Positions 1 to 8,036 of a DNA stretch of 21,198 bases are shown here, one piece after another. The stretch comes from DYGX01 sp035325905 (GTDB lineage Bacteria; Chloroflexota; Anaerolineae; Aggregatilineales; Aggregatilineaceae). Position numbers and translations under genes: made by a program. Positions within the stretch are counted from its first letter, which is position 1. Every line of letters begins with the position of its first letter. The stretch spans positions 1-21,198 of the forward strand of contig DAOKYY010000067.1 of the NCBI GenBank assembly GCA_035325905.1, written 5' to 3'. Below the pieces are notes generated by a model. It searched no databases, was not told the DNA's origin, and was given only the letters and a program-made list of their open reading frames with translations.

Positions 1-3000
1 CCACGGCTGGACATCACCGCGCTGGAGAAGCAGCAGCTTGACTTCTGGCGCGCGCGCGACATCTTCCTCCGCTCGATGGACGAGCGGAAGGACGCGCCAC
101 GCTGGGTGTTCTACGAGGGGCCGCCGACCGCCAACGGGCGCCCCGGCACGCATCACGTCCTGGCGCGCGCTTTCAAAGACATGTTCCCGCGCTATCACAC
201 CATGCGCGGCAAGTATGTTCTGCGCAAAGGCGGCTGGGACACGCACGGCCTGCCGGTCGAGATCGAGGTCGAGAAGGAGCTGGGCTTCACGACCAAGCGC
301 GACATCGAGGAATACGGCATCGCGCGTTATAACGAAAAATGCCGCGAGAGCGTCTTCCGCTATATCCAGGAGTGGGAGCAGCTCACCGAGCGCATCGCGT
401 TCTGGGTGGACCTCGAAAACGCTTACGTCACCTACAAGAACGAGTATATCCAGAGCGTGTGGTGGATCCTGCGCCGGTTCTGGGACGATGATCTGCTCTA
501 CGAGGGGTTCAAGGTCGTGCCCTACTGCGCGCGCTGCGGCACCCCGCTGAGCAGCCATGAAGTCGCGCAGGGCTACGAGGAAGTGGCCGATCCGAGCGTC
601 TTCGTGCGCTTCGCGGTGCGTGACCGGCCCGGCACCTTCTTCCTGGTGTGGACCACGACCCCCTGGACGCTGCCCGGCAACGTCGCGCTGGCCGTCAACC
701 GCCGCGAAAGCTACGTCGTGGTCGAGGGTCCGGCGGCCAGCGGCGAAGGCGCCGAGCGCCTGATTCTGGCGCGCGCCCTGATGGACAAGGCGCTGATCGA
801 CCCGGCGCAGTACACCGTCGTCGAGACGCTGCGCGGCGAGGACCTGCTTGGCTGGCATTACGAGCCGCTGTACCGCTTCCTGCCGGTCGAGCAGGACTAC
901 GCCTACGTGGTGCATGGCGACTTCGTCAGCATGGAGGACGGCTCCGGCATCGTGCATATCGCGCCAGCCTTTGGCGCGGACGACATGGACGTGGGCCGCG
1001 AGCACGGCTTGCCGCTGCTGCAAACGGTCGATCCGTCCGGCGCGTTCATCCCCGAAGTCACGCCCTGGGCGGGGATGTGGGTGAAAGACGCCGACCCGCT
1101 GATCACCAACGAGCTGAAGTCGCGCGGGCTGTTGTACAAGGTCGAGCGTTACGTCCACAATTATCCGTTCTGCTGGCGCTGCCACACGCCGCTGCTCTAT
1201 TACGCGCGCTCGACGTGGTACCTGGCGACCACGCGCTATCGTGACGAGATGATCGCGCAGAACCAGACGATCAACTGGGTCCCGGCGCACATCAAGGACG
1301 GGCGCTTCGGCAACTGGCTCGAAGAGCTGCGCGACTGGGCGCTGGGCCGCGAGCGGTACTGGGGCACGCCTCTGCCGGTCTGGCGCTGCGACAACCCGGA
1401 CTGCGGCCATATGCACTGCGTCGGCAGCGTGGCGGAGCTGAGCGAGCTGTCCGGCGCGGACCAGTCGAGCCTGGACCTGCACCGCCCGTATGTGGACGAA
1501 GTAACCTTCCCGTGCCCGGAGTGCGGCGGGACGATGCGCCGTGTGCCGGAGCTGATCGACGTGTGGTTCGACAGCGGCGCGATGCCGGTCGCCCAGTGGG
1601 GCTACCCGTTCCAGAACCAGGAGATGTTCAAAGACCAGTTCCCGGCGGATTACATCTGCGAGGCAGTTGACCAGACGCGCGGCTGGTTCTACAGCCAGCA
1701 CGCGATCAGCACGATGCTGTTCGGCCAGACCGATTTCAAAAACGTGATCTGCCTGGGGCATATCCTCGACGACCAGGGGCGCAAGATGTCCAAGAGCCTG
1801 GGCAACATCGTCGAGCCGTGGAGCGTGCTGGACAAGTACGGGGCGGACGCCTTTCGCTGGTACATGTACACCGCCGGGCCGCCCGGCGAGCCGCGCCGCT
1901 TCTCGGTCGAGCTGGTGGGCGACGTGGTGCGCAGCTTCACCCTGACGCTGTGGAACGTTTACAGCTTCTTTGTGACCTACGCCAATCTGGACGGCTTCGA
2001 CCCGGCGGCGCCGCGTGTCCCGGTCGCGCAGCGCGACCCGCTCGATCGCTGGATTCTGAGCGAGCTGCACAACCTCGTGCGCGAGGTGACGGACGCCTAC
2101 GAGACCTACGACGTGCCCGGCGCGACGCGGCCCATCGAGCAATTTGTAGACCGGCTGAGCAACTGGTACCTGCGCCGCTCGCGCCGTCGCTTCTGGAAAA
2201 GCGAGAGCGACGCCGACAAGCAGGCCGCCTATCAGACGCTGTATGAGTGTCTGGTGACGGTCGCCAAGCTGCTCGCGCCGACGATGCCGTTCCTGTCCGA
2301 GGCGATGTACCGCAACCTGGCGGCGGGCGCCGACGCCAGCGCGCCGGAGAGCGTGCATCTCGCCTTCTGGCCGGAATGGGACGCGGCGCTGATCGACGCC
2401 AAGCTGATGGACGACATGCGTCTGGCGCAGAAGCTGGTCAGCCTGGGGCACGCCGCGCGCAACAGCGCCAACCTGAAAGTGCGCCAGCCGCTNNNNNNNN
2501 NNNNNNNNNNNNNNNNNNNNNNNNNNNNNNNNNNNNNNNNNNNNNNNNNNNNNNNNNNNNNNNNNNNNNNNNNNNNNNNNNNNNNNNNNNNNCTACAGGC
2601 TCAACCCGCTGCCGCAGGCGCTCGGACGCGCGCTGAAGGGCGACTTTCCGAAGGTGCAGCGCGCCCTGCGCGAAGGCGCACCCGCCGATGTGGATCGCTG
2701 GGCCAAAACGCTGCTCGCCGGGGAGCCGATCACGGTCGAAGTGGACGGGCAGATGTACACCGTCACGCCCGATCAGGTCGAGGTGCAGCGGGAAGCCGCC
2801 GAGGGCTACGCCGTCGCCGAGGACTACGGCTACCTGGCCGCGCTGGCGACGACGCTGACCGACGATCTGATCCGCGAGGGGCTGGCGCGCGAGTTCGTGC
2901 GCCGCGTCCAGACCTTGCGCAAGGACGCCGGGTTCGAGATCAGCGACCGCATCACGATCCGCTATCAGGCCAGCGATCGACTGCGCGACGCGGTGCAGGC

Positions 3001-3130
3001 TCACGCCGGCGCGATCCGCGCCGAGACGCTGGCCGACGCCCTGCGCGAGGGCTTATCCGAGGACGGCGCATATAGCGACACCTTCGAGTTCGACGGCGAG
3101 CGCGTGACGATCGGCGTGCGCCGCGCCTGA
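1..3130 (+). CDS. ileS: Isoleucyl-tRNA synthetase, 3' part (5' end outside window, internal assembly gap)
   Basis: Charges tRNA-Ile with isoleucine in the cytosol. The frame is open from base 1, so the true start lies upstream. Visible signatures are the HIGH-region variant GTHHV (about 145-159), the GGWDTHGLPVE block, a CARC zinc-type pair near residue 176, the CP1 editing region, further Cys pairs (CDNPDCGH, CPECGG), and KMSKS at 1783-1797, followed by the anticodon-binding domain. The CARCGTPLSSHE block and overall layout match the eukaryote-like (type 2) IleS family. A 100-N gap interrupts the gene at 2493-2592. Before it the frame is 1 (ends KVRQP), after it frame 2 (resumes YRLNPLPQALG); the gene stops with TGA at 3128-3130. 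The family normally has more residues between these blocks than the 33 that 100 bases could encode, so the gap length is nominal and the frame change need not be a mutation. Identity is very secure. Confidence 0.96.
2493..2592. other. Assembly gap of 100 N inside ileS
   Basis: Exactly 100 N. The ileS frame differs on the two sides by one base. If the gene is intact, the true missing length must be a multiple of three, so 100 is a placeholder rather than a measured size. Confidence 0.98.
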
Positions 3131-3144
3131 GCGCAGTCCACCGA

Positions 3145-3174
3145 TTCGACCCGCTCTCGCGAGTCGGCTACAAT
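3145..3174 (+). promoter_or_regulatory. Possible promoter for the TraR-type gene and lspA
   Basis: TACAAT at 3169-3174 matches five of six bases of the -10 consensus. It is preceded at 18 bases by a poor -35 candidate, TTCGAC. An 8-base perfect palindrome, CTCGCGAG (3156-3163), sits in the spacer and could be an operator. The site lies in the 113-base gap between the ileS stop and the next start. The -35 match is weak, so this rests mainly on the -10. Confidence 0.35.
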
Positions 3175-3243
3175 CGAAGCGGCGGATGCAGCGGGCACCG
3201 CGTCTAAACATTGGGCTGGACGAGGGAAGAAGTTGAGGGACGC

Positions 3244-3609
3244 ATGGTAACGACTAAAGACGAGCTGTTCAGCGAGTTACTCGCGCTGCGGACGGAGATC
3301 AGCAGCCATCTGGCGGATATGGATGCTTCGGACGATCTGACCGAGGGGGGGACGGGGTACACCAACCACCCGGCAGACGACGGCACCGCCGTCCACGATC
3401 AGCAGATCAATCACTCGACCTACCAGGCGGCGCAGGATCGCCTGCGCGAGGTCGAAGACGCGCTGGCGCGCTACGAGGCCGGGACATACGGCATCTGCGA
3501 GAACTGCGGGCAGGAGATCGATATCGCGCGCCTGGAAGCGATTCCGTATACGCGGGTCTGTCTGCGCTGCGCCGAACAGCGCGAGTATCACGCCGGGATG
3601 GCGCAGTGA
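3244..3609 (+). CDS. TraR/DksA-family C4 zinc-finger protein
   Basis: A 121-residue protein of the DksA/TraR group, whose members bind RNA polymerase through the secondary channel and modulate initiation; the role of this member is not known. The N-terminal half is predicted helical and Asp/Glu-rich, with a conserved-looking HPADDGTAVHDQQ stretch. The C-terminal half holds a zinc finger CENC-x17-CLRC, the C-x2-C / C-x2-C pattern typical of the family. ATG at 3244 was preferred over TTG at 3211 because GAGGGA lies just upstream at 3235-3240. Its stop overlaps the GTG start of lspA by four bases (GTGA), implying translational coupling. Family call is firm, function is inferred from the family only. 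Confidence 0.9.
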   Translation: MVTTKDELFSELLALRTEISSHLADMDASDDLTEGGTGYTNHPADDGTAVHDQQINHSTYQAAQDRLREVEDALARYEAGTYGICENCGQEIDIARLEAIPYTRVCLRCAEQREYHAGMAQ

Positions 3610-4175
3610 GCGACGCGGCTCCCAGCGGGTCGCTGCCCGGCACGACGGCGGCGCACTGGCTGTTTCTGATCGCGGTCGCCGGGCTGGCGATCGTCGTCGA
3701 TCAGGCCACCAAGGCGTATGTCGTCGCGCACCTGGCGCGGGGCGAGTCGTGGATGCCGGTGGACGCCATCGAGCCGTACTTTCGCATCACCCACGTGCGC
3801 AACAGCGGCGCGGCCTTCGGAATCTTCCCTGGCGGCGGGCAGGTCTTCTTGATCATCGCCGCCGTGATCTCGCTGGCGATCCTGTACTTCTACCGGCAGC
3901 TTCCGAGCGGTGTGTGGCTGGTGCGGACCGCGCTCGGCCTGCAACTCGGCGGGGCGCTGGGCAACGTGATCGACCGCCTGCGGCTCGATTTCGCGGTGAT
4001 CGACTTTTTCCACGTGCCGGGCTTTCCGGTGTTCAATGTGGCCGATAGCTGTATCTCGGTCGGGGTCGCGCTGCTGGCGTTCGCCATGTTGCGCGAGGAA
4101 TGGCGCGGGCGCCGGGGCGCGTCTCGCACCGAGCAGGTTCGCTCCGGCTCCGAGGAGAACACGCCGGTCGCGTAG
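3606..4175 (+). CDS. lspA: Lipoprotein signal peptidase (signal peptidase II)
   Basis: Integral membrane aspartyl protease that cleaves the signal peptide of diacylglyceryl-modified prolipoproteins. The 189-residue product has four hydrophobic segments (about 18-40, 70-95, 103-120, 140-160). Both catalytic aspartates sit in their family motifs: D123 in GNVIDR and D147 in FNVADS. The NSGAAFG motif (66-72) and VDQATK in segment 1 also match LspA. Translation starts at a GTG that overlaps the stop of the zinc-finger gene and has only a weak ribosome-binding site, so coupling is likely. The C-terminal tail (about 160-189) is charged and longer than in many LspA proteins. Transcription probably ends at the hairpin at 4237-4277. 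Confidence 0.95.
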   Translation: MSDAAPSGSLPGTTAAHWLFLIAVAGLAIVVDQATKAYVVAHLARGESWMPVDAIEPYFRITHVRNSGAAFGIFPGGGQVFLIIAAVISLAILYFYRQLPSGVWLVRTALGLQLGGALGNVIDRLRLDFAVIDFFHVPGFPVFNVADSCISVGVALLAFAMLREEWRGRRGASRTEQVRSGSEENTPVA

Positions 4176-4182
4176 GCGCAGC

Positions 4183-4245
4183 GAAAAGCGGCTCTGGAGC
4201 GGCGAAAAAGCAGCCAAAAGCAGCTATAAAACAGCAAAAAGCAGC
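4183..4245 (+). repeat. Short direct repeats of A(4-5)GCAGC before the terminator
   Basis: AAAAAGCAGC (4205-4214), AAAAGCAGC (4216-4224), AAAACAGC (4228-4235) and AAAAAGCAGC (4236-4245), with a degenerate copy GAAAAGCGGC at 4183-4192. Spacing is close to 10-12 bases. The last copy is part of the left arm of the terminator hairpin; the others can also pair with its right arm (GCTGCTTTT, 4269-4277). Confidence 0.75.
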
Positions 4246-4277
4246 GGTGAGGAAAGTATCGCCTCGCCGCTGCTTTT
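4237..4277. terminator. Bidirectional intrinsic terminator between lspA and the aldo/keto reductase
   Basis: A 16-base-pair stem with one G-T wobble: left arm 4237-4252 (AAAAGCAGCGGTGAGG), loop 4253-4261, right arm 4262-4277 (CCTCGCCGCTGCTTTT). The A-tract on the left and T-tract on the right give a U-run on both strands. It lies between the two convergent genes, exactly where a shared terminator is expected. Confidence 0.88.
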
Positions 4278-4328
4278 GTTAGCTGCGCGTTGCTGTTCCT
4301 GGTTGTCTTTAGCTGCGTTTAGCTCGCG

Positions 4329-5288
4329 TCACCACGCGTAGGCTTCGGGCGCGGCGCCGCCGGGGCCGGGCCAGATCGCGTCGATCGCCTTCAGGTCGTC
4401 CTCGCTGAGCTTGATTTCCAGCGCGCGCAGGCTGCCGGTAAGCTGGTCCATCGTGCGCGGGCCGATGATCGGCGCGGTGACGGCCGGCTGGCGCAGCAGC
4501 CACGCCAGCGCCACGTCGGCGGGGTGCTCGCCGCGCCCGGCGCACCACGCTTCCCACTGCTCCAGCTGCGGACGCAGCTTCTCGATCCGCTCCGCGACCC
4601 AGCCTTCGGTGCGGCGGCCTTCCTCGGCCTTCTTCAGCGCCCCGGCGATCACGCCGCCCGCCAGTGGACTCCAGGGGATCACGCCCAGCCCATACGCTTC
4701 ACACGCCGGAAGAACTTCCAGCTCGACCGTGCGCGCGGCCAGGTTGTAGAGGCTCTGCTCTGACACCAGGCCCATGAAGTGCCGCTGCCGGGCCAGCTCG
4801 TTGGCCTGGGCGATATGCCATCCGGCGAAGTTGCTGCTGCCGACGTACAGCACCTTGCCCTCGCGGACAAGCTGCTCCATCGCCTGCCAGACCTCTTCCC
4901 AGGGCGTTTCGCGGTCAATATGGTGCATCTGGTAGAGGTCGATGTAGTCGGTTTGCAGGCGCTTGAGGCTGCCTTCGCAGGCGCGCTTGATGCTCAGCGC
5001 CGAAAGCCGCGACTCGTTCGGCCAGTCGCCCATCTTGCCGTAGACCTTCGTGGCGAGAACGACTTTCTCGCGGCGGCCATCGCCCTGCGCCCACCAGCGC
5101 CCGATAATCTGCTCGGTGACGCCTTCGCCCTGCTGGCGACCGTAGACGTTGGCCGTGTCGAAGAAGTTGACGCCCAGCTCCAGGGCCTTGTCCATGATGG
5201 CGTAGGAATCGGACTCGGTCGTGTAGGGGCCGAAGTTCATCGTCCCCAGGCACAGGCGGCTGACTTTCAGCCCGGTCCGCCCAAGATG
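4329..5288 (-). CDS. Aldo/keto reductase, first few codons lost in assembly gap
   Basis: NAD(P)H-dependent TIM-barrel oxidoreductase that reduces aldehydes or ketones; the natural substrate cannot be read from sequence. The readable frame starts at the gap edge with HLGRTGLKVSRLCLGTMNFG, the usual beta-strand 1 region of the family, so only about three to six residues are missing. The ATG at 5240 is internal and should not be used as start. The catalytic tetrad is visible: Asp and Tyr in FFDTANVYG, Lys in VLATKVYG, His in YQMHHID. The cofactor-binding C-terminal part (IPWSPLAGGV, IIGPRTMDQL) is present and the protein ends in EAYAW. It lies downstream of isocitrate dehydrogenase on the same strand, separated by the N gap, so cotranscription cannot be judged. 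It ends just before the bidirectional terminator. Confidence 0.93.
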   Translation of the reverse strand, partial: HLGRTGLKVSRLCLGTMNFGPYTTESDSYAIMDKALELGVNFFDTANVYGRQQGEGVTEQIIGRWWAQGDGRREKVVLATKVYGKMGDWPNESRLSALSIKRACEGSLKRLQTDYIDLYQMHHIDRETPWEEVWQAMEQLVREGKVLYVGSSNFAGWHIAQANELARQRHFMGLVSEQSLYNLAARTVELEVLPACEAYGLGVIPWSPLAGGVIAGALKKAEEGRRTEGWVAERIEKLRPQLEQWEAWCAGRGEHPADVALAWLLRQPAVTAPIIGPRTMDQLTGSLRALEIKLSEDDLKAIDAIWPGPGGAAPEAYAW

Positions 5289-5388
5289 NNNNNNNNNNNN
5301 NNNNNNNNNNNNNNNNNNNNNNNNNNNNNNNNNNNNNNNNNNNNNNNNNNNNNNNNNNNNNNNNNNNNNNNNNNNNNNNNNNNNNNNN
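5289..5388. other. Assembly gap of 100 N between isocitrate dehydrogenase and aldo/keto reductase
   Basis: Exactly 100 N. It hides the start codon and any ribosome-binding site or promoter of the aldo/keto reductase. It begins two bases after the isocitrate dehydrogenase stop codon. The true length is unknown. Confidence 0.98.
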
Positions 5389-5390
5389 GG

Positions 5391-6641
5391 TCACGCGCTC
5401 ATATTGCGGATCAGCGCCGTGGCGAAGGCGCTGGTGCCGACCTCGTTGGCGTTCGCCATCTGCCGCGCGAAATCGTAGGTGACGATCTTCTGGTCCAGCG
5501 TCTTCTCGTAGGCGCTGTTGATCAGCTCCGCCGCTTCCCACCAGCCGAGCCACTCCAGCATATTCACGCCGCTGAACATCAGCGAGCCAGGGTTGACCTT
5601 GTCCTGGTCGGTGTACTTCGGCGCGGTGCCGTGCGTCGCCTCGAACAGCGCCACTTTGTCGCCGATGTTGGCGCCGGGTGCGATGCCCACCCCGCCGACT
5701 TCCGCCGCGATCGCGTCGCTGAGATAGTCGCCGTTCAGGTTGGGCGCGACGACAATGTCGAACTCTTTGGGGCGCAGCAGCATGTGCTGGAACATGATAT
5801 CCGCGATGCGGTCCTTGATCACGATCTTGCCGTCCGGCGCCTGGCCGTCGTATTTCTCCCACAGCTCGTCCTCGGTGATCGTCTGCTCCGCGAATTCCTC
5901 GCGCGCGACCTCGTAGCACCAGTTGCGGAAGGCGCCCTCGGTGAACTTCTGGATGTTGCCCTTGTGCACGATCGTGACGCTGCGCCGCCCGCGCTCCAGG
6001 GCGTAGCGCAGCGCGAAGCGCATCAGGCGCTTGGTCCCAAAGGCGCTGATCGGCTTGATGCCCAGCCCGCTGCCTTCGAAGAACTCCGCGCCCAGCTCCT
6101 CGCGCAAAAAACGCGCCAGCTTCTCATTCTCCGGCGTTCCGGCGGCGTACTCGATCCCGGCGTACACGTCCTCGGTGTTCTCGCGGAAGATCACGACATC
6201 GACTTCTTCGGGGTGGCGCAGCGGGCTGGGCACGCCCCGGTACCACTTCACCGGACGGATACAGGCGTACAGGTCAAGCTCCTGGCGCAGCGTGACGTTC
6301 AGGCTGCGGAAGCCGCCGCCGATCGGGGTCGTCAGCGGGCCTTTGATTCCGACCACGAACTCGCGCAGCGCCTCGAACGTCTCGGCGGGCATATAGTCGC
6401 CCCCGTAAACCTCGGCGGCCTTTTCGCCGGCGTAAATTTCCATCCAGGCGATCCGGCGCGCGCCGCCGTAGGCTTTCTCGACGGCAGCGTCCCAGATGCG
6501 CTTGGAGGCGGTCATGATGTCGCGCCCGATGCCGTCACCCTCGATGAAGGCGATGATCGGGTTGTCGGGCACGCACTGCGCGTCCCCCAGGCAGGTGATT
6601 TTCTGGCCGTCGGTCGGGACGACGATATGCTGGTAGCTCAT
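5391..6641 (-). CDS. icd: NADP-dependent isocitrate dehydrogenase
   Basis: TCA-cycle enzyme that converts isocitrate to 2-oxoglutarate and CO2. The 416-residue product reads like the E. coli Icd family along its whole length: IIAFIEGDGIG, KGPLTTPIGGGFRSLNV (substrate Ser), RQELDLYACIRPV, FRENTEDVYAGIE, VHKGNIQKFTEGAF, NLNGDYLSDAIAA. Residues that set NADP preference in E. coli Icd are kept: Lys-Tyr in HGTAPKY, and Tyr and Arg in VTYDFARQM. ATG at 6641 (MSYQH) has AAGGAG ten bases upstream; ATG at 6650 has it only one base away, so 6641 was chosen. A further upstream ATG at 6686 is in frame but unsupported. It lies 91 bases downstream of the redoxin gene. Confidence 0.95.
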   Translation of the reverse strand: MSYQHIVVPTDGQKITCLGDAQCVPDNPIIAFIEGDGIGRDIMTASKRIWDAAVEKAYGGARRIAWMEIYAGEKAAEVYGGDYMPAETFEALREFVVGIKGPLTTPIGGGFRSLNVTLRQELDLYACIRPVKWYRGVPSPLRHPEEVDVVIFRENTEDVYAGIEYAAGTPENEKLARFLREELGAEFFEGSGLGIKPISAFGTKRLMRFALRYALERGRRSVTIVHKGNIQKFTEGAFRNWCYEVAREEFAEQTITEDELWEKYDGQAPDGKIVIKDRIADIMFQHMLLRPKEFDIVVAPNLNGDYLSDAIAAEVGGVGIAPGANIGDKVALFEATHGTAPKYTDQDKVNPGSLMFSGVNMLEWLGWWEAAELINSAYEKTLDQKIVTYDFARQMANANEVGTSAFATALIRNMSA

Positions 6642-6694
6642 GCTCGGCATGCTCCTTGTGGGTGTGACAGGCTGCTCAAATTCCATTTCATGAC

Positions 6695-6722
6695 GGCCCC
6701 GGCGCGGGCCGCACGCCGGGCC
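6695..6722 (-). terminator. GC-rich hairpin between redoxin and isocitrate dehydrogenase
   Basis: Arms GGCCCCGGC (6695-6703) and GCCGGGCC (6715-6722) pair over eight bases with one bulge. There is no U-run after it on the minus strand, so it may slow or partly end transcription, or be an mRNA-stability element. The remainder of the gap shows no clear promoter. Confidence 0.3.
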
Positions 6723-6732
6723 GATCCGCGTA

Positions 6733-7266
6733 TCAGTTCCGCCACTTGATTGTACAGCCGACCGCCGGCGTTGTCTCGACCGGGGGCGTCACGCCGGCCA
6801 GCACGGCGTCGAGCGCGTCGCGCAGGTAGGCGCGCTGCACCGCATCCGGCTGCTCGTAGTTGTCGTCGATTGCGCCGCGAAAGCGCAGCACGCCATCGCC
6901 GTCGAGCAGGTAGACGTGCGGCGTGCGCTCCGCGCCATACGCGCGCGCGACTTCCTGGCTTTCGTCGTGCAGATAGCGGAAGTTGAAGCCCTCATCCTGG
7001 GCGCGCTGTCGCATGGCGTCGAAGCTGTCGTCCGGGTAGCGCGTCGCGTCGTTGGGGTTGATCGCGACCAGCGCCACGCCGCGTGGCCCGTACTCACGCT
7101 GAAGCGCGATCATACGTCCTTCCCAGGCGCGGACGTAGGGGCAGTGGTTGCAGCTAAAGATCACGGCGACGGCGCGGTGATCGCGCAGCAGGTCGCTCAG
7201 GCGGTGCGTCTCGCCGTCCACGCCGGGCAAAACGAAATCCGGCGCGATCTGTCCAATCTCAAGCAT
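6733..7266 (-). CDS. Redoxin / AhpC-TSA-like thioredoxin-fold protein
   Basis: A 177-residue cytosolic protein of the peroxiredoxin-like redoxin group (AhpC/TSA fold). It starts MLEIGQIAPDFVLPGVDG, the usual opening of the fold, followed by FSCNHCPYVRAWE, a CxxC pair at the N-terminus of helix 1. The cis-Pro region is ERTPHVYLLD. A further Cys sits near the C-terminus (VGCTIKW), which could resolve a disulfide. Peroxidase or thiol-disulfide exchange activity is inferred from the family. The start codon overlaps the stop of the upstream thioredoxin-fold gene by eight bases and has AAGGA about eight bases upstream, so the two are cotranslated. No signal peptide is seen. Confidence 0.88.
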   Translation of the reverse strand: MLEIGQIAPDFVLPGVDGETHRLSDLLRDHRAVAVIFSCNHCPYVRAWEGRMIALQREYGPRGVALVAINPNDATRYPDDSFDAMRQRAQDEGFNFRYLHDESQEVARAYGAERTPHVYLLDGDGVLRFRGAIDDNYEQPDAVQRAYLRDALDAVLAGVTPPVETTPAVGCTIKWRN

Positions 7267-7624
7267 CTTCTGTTCCTTTCGCGGTGTTGGGCGCGGCGGT
7301 TCCGGTCTGAGGCCCCGGTTGCGCCGCGAGAATGGCGCGGGCGATCATCGCGTGCGAGGGCAGCGGCGACGGGCGCCCGTCTTCGTGGAAGTACAGCCGG
7401 CACGTCAGGCGAGAGGGCAGTTCGGGCTGCGGATCGATGTCCTGCCCGTCGATCAGGATTGTTGGCGATCCGGCGAAGCCCCAGCGCTGCGCCTCGGTCT
7501 CAGTTGTGATCTCGATGCGCTCTACCTCTGCCACGATGCCTAGCTCGTCCAACACTTCGTGCAGGCGCCGCCAGGCGTCAGGATGCGAGGGGCAGTCTTC
7601 CCAAAAGAGAAATTGAATCTGCAT
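7259..7624 (-). CDS. Small thioredoxin-fold protein
   Basis: A 121-residue product starting MQIQFLFWEDCPSHPDAWRRL. The pattern of a first strand, a DCPSH active-site loop, a helix, and GSPTILIDGQDIDP (the cis-Pro strand) is that of a thioredoxin-like fold, similar to small proteins often annotated as thioredoxin-family or placed near alkylmercury lyase. The loop has CxxH instead of CxxC; a second Cys is in SRLTCRLYF. The C-terminal 25 residues are low-complexity. ATG at 7624 was chosen because the homologous fold starts there; the frame stays open to 7867 but the extension is unlike protein. It overlaps the redoxin gene by eight bases, suggesting a two-protein redox unit. Substrate unknown. 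Confidence 0.78.
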   Translation of the reverse strand: MQIQFLFWEDCPSHPDAWRRLHEVLDELGIVAEVERIEITTETEAQRWGFAGSPTILIDGQDIDPQPELPSRLTCRLYFHEDGRPSPLPSHAMIARAILAAQPGPQTGTAAPNTAKGTEDA

Positions 7625-7697
7625 ACGCTCGTCCAATCGGGTGCAAACAGGCGGTGACAGCGGGCTGAATGCGGGGGCAAAGCGGCCACCTTGTACG

Positions 7698-7726
7698 AAT
7701 ATACCGGCTTTGCGCGCGGATTCCAA
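7698..7726 (-). promoter_or_regulatory. Candidate promoter of the thioredoxin-fold/redoxin pair
   Basis: On the minus strand TTGGAA (7726-7721) and TATATT (7703-7698) are separated by exactly 17 bases. The matches to the sigma-70 consensus are four and five of six. The expected start of transcription is near 7691, giving a leader of about 67 bases before the ATG at 7624. Confidence 0.5.
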
Positions 7727-7937
7727 CGCGGGCGAGGTGGTCGATGCGGGACGATTCGGGGCGATTGAGTCAAGAATCGACCGTGTTGCAGCCGGTTCCC
7801 CTCTCCCTTGCCCGGCACGAACGCGCCTCACGGTTCCGTTTCTAAGTTGGAGAAGGGGAAAGGCCAAGCGCCGCGAGGCCAGGGACGAGGTAAAGCGGTG
7901 GGATGCATTTGATACGTTTTTCCAGCGGCGTCAGGCA

Positions 7938-7972
7938 CGCCAAGTGGTAAGGCTTGGCGCGGGGTGTATACT
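7938..7972 (+). promoter_or_regulatory. Dyad and -10-like element upstream of the CPBP protease gene
   Basis: A perfect 7-base inverted repeat, CGCCAAG (7938-7944) and CTTGGCG (7953-7959) with an 8-base spacer, lies eight bases upstream of TATACT (7967-7972), a five-of-six -10 match. No good -35 is present at 16-18 bases. This could be an activator- or repressor-controlled promoter for the protease-kinase pair. The rest of the 412-base divergent region (7625-8036) holds no gene that I can support; a small GGGAG/CTCCT stem with a following T-run is seen at about 7981-8008. Confidence 0.4.
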
Positions 7973-8036
7973 TAAGGGGTAGGGAGCGGGACTCCTCAAC
8001 TTTTTTTCTCGTTCGAGTGCGACGAAAGCCGGTGCC

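Noticed and set aside
4183..4245. The A-rich GCAGC repeats as a CRISPR array
   Set aside because: The units are only 8-10 bases and the spacing is one to a few bases, so there are no spacers.
4100..4282. Lys/Ala-rich short frame resembling a histone-like tail (AAKKQPKAAIKQQKAAV)
   Set aside because: It overlaps the end of lspA in another frame and is produced by the AAAAGCAGC repeats and the terminator hairpin.
4779..6749. Long plus-strand open frame (656 codons) across the second gap
   Set aside because: It is antisense to the aldo/keto reductase and isocitrate dehydrogenase, both of which are clear, and it crosses unknown bases. High GC content keeps such frames open by chance.
7625..7867. 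N-terminal extension of the small thioredoxin-fold protein
   Set aside because: The extra 81 residues are Arg/Pro/Ala-rich, precede the first strand of the fold and cover the promoter candidate.
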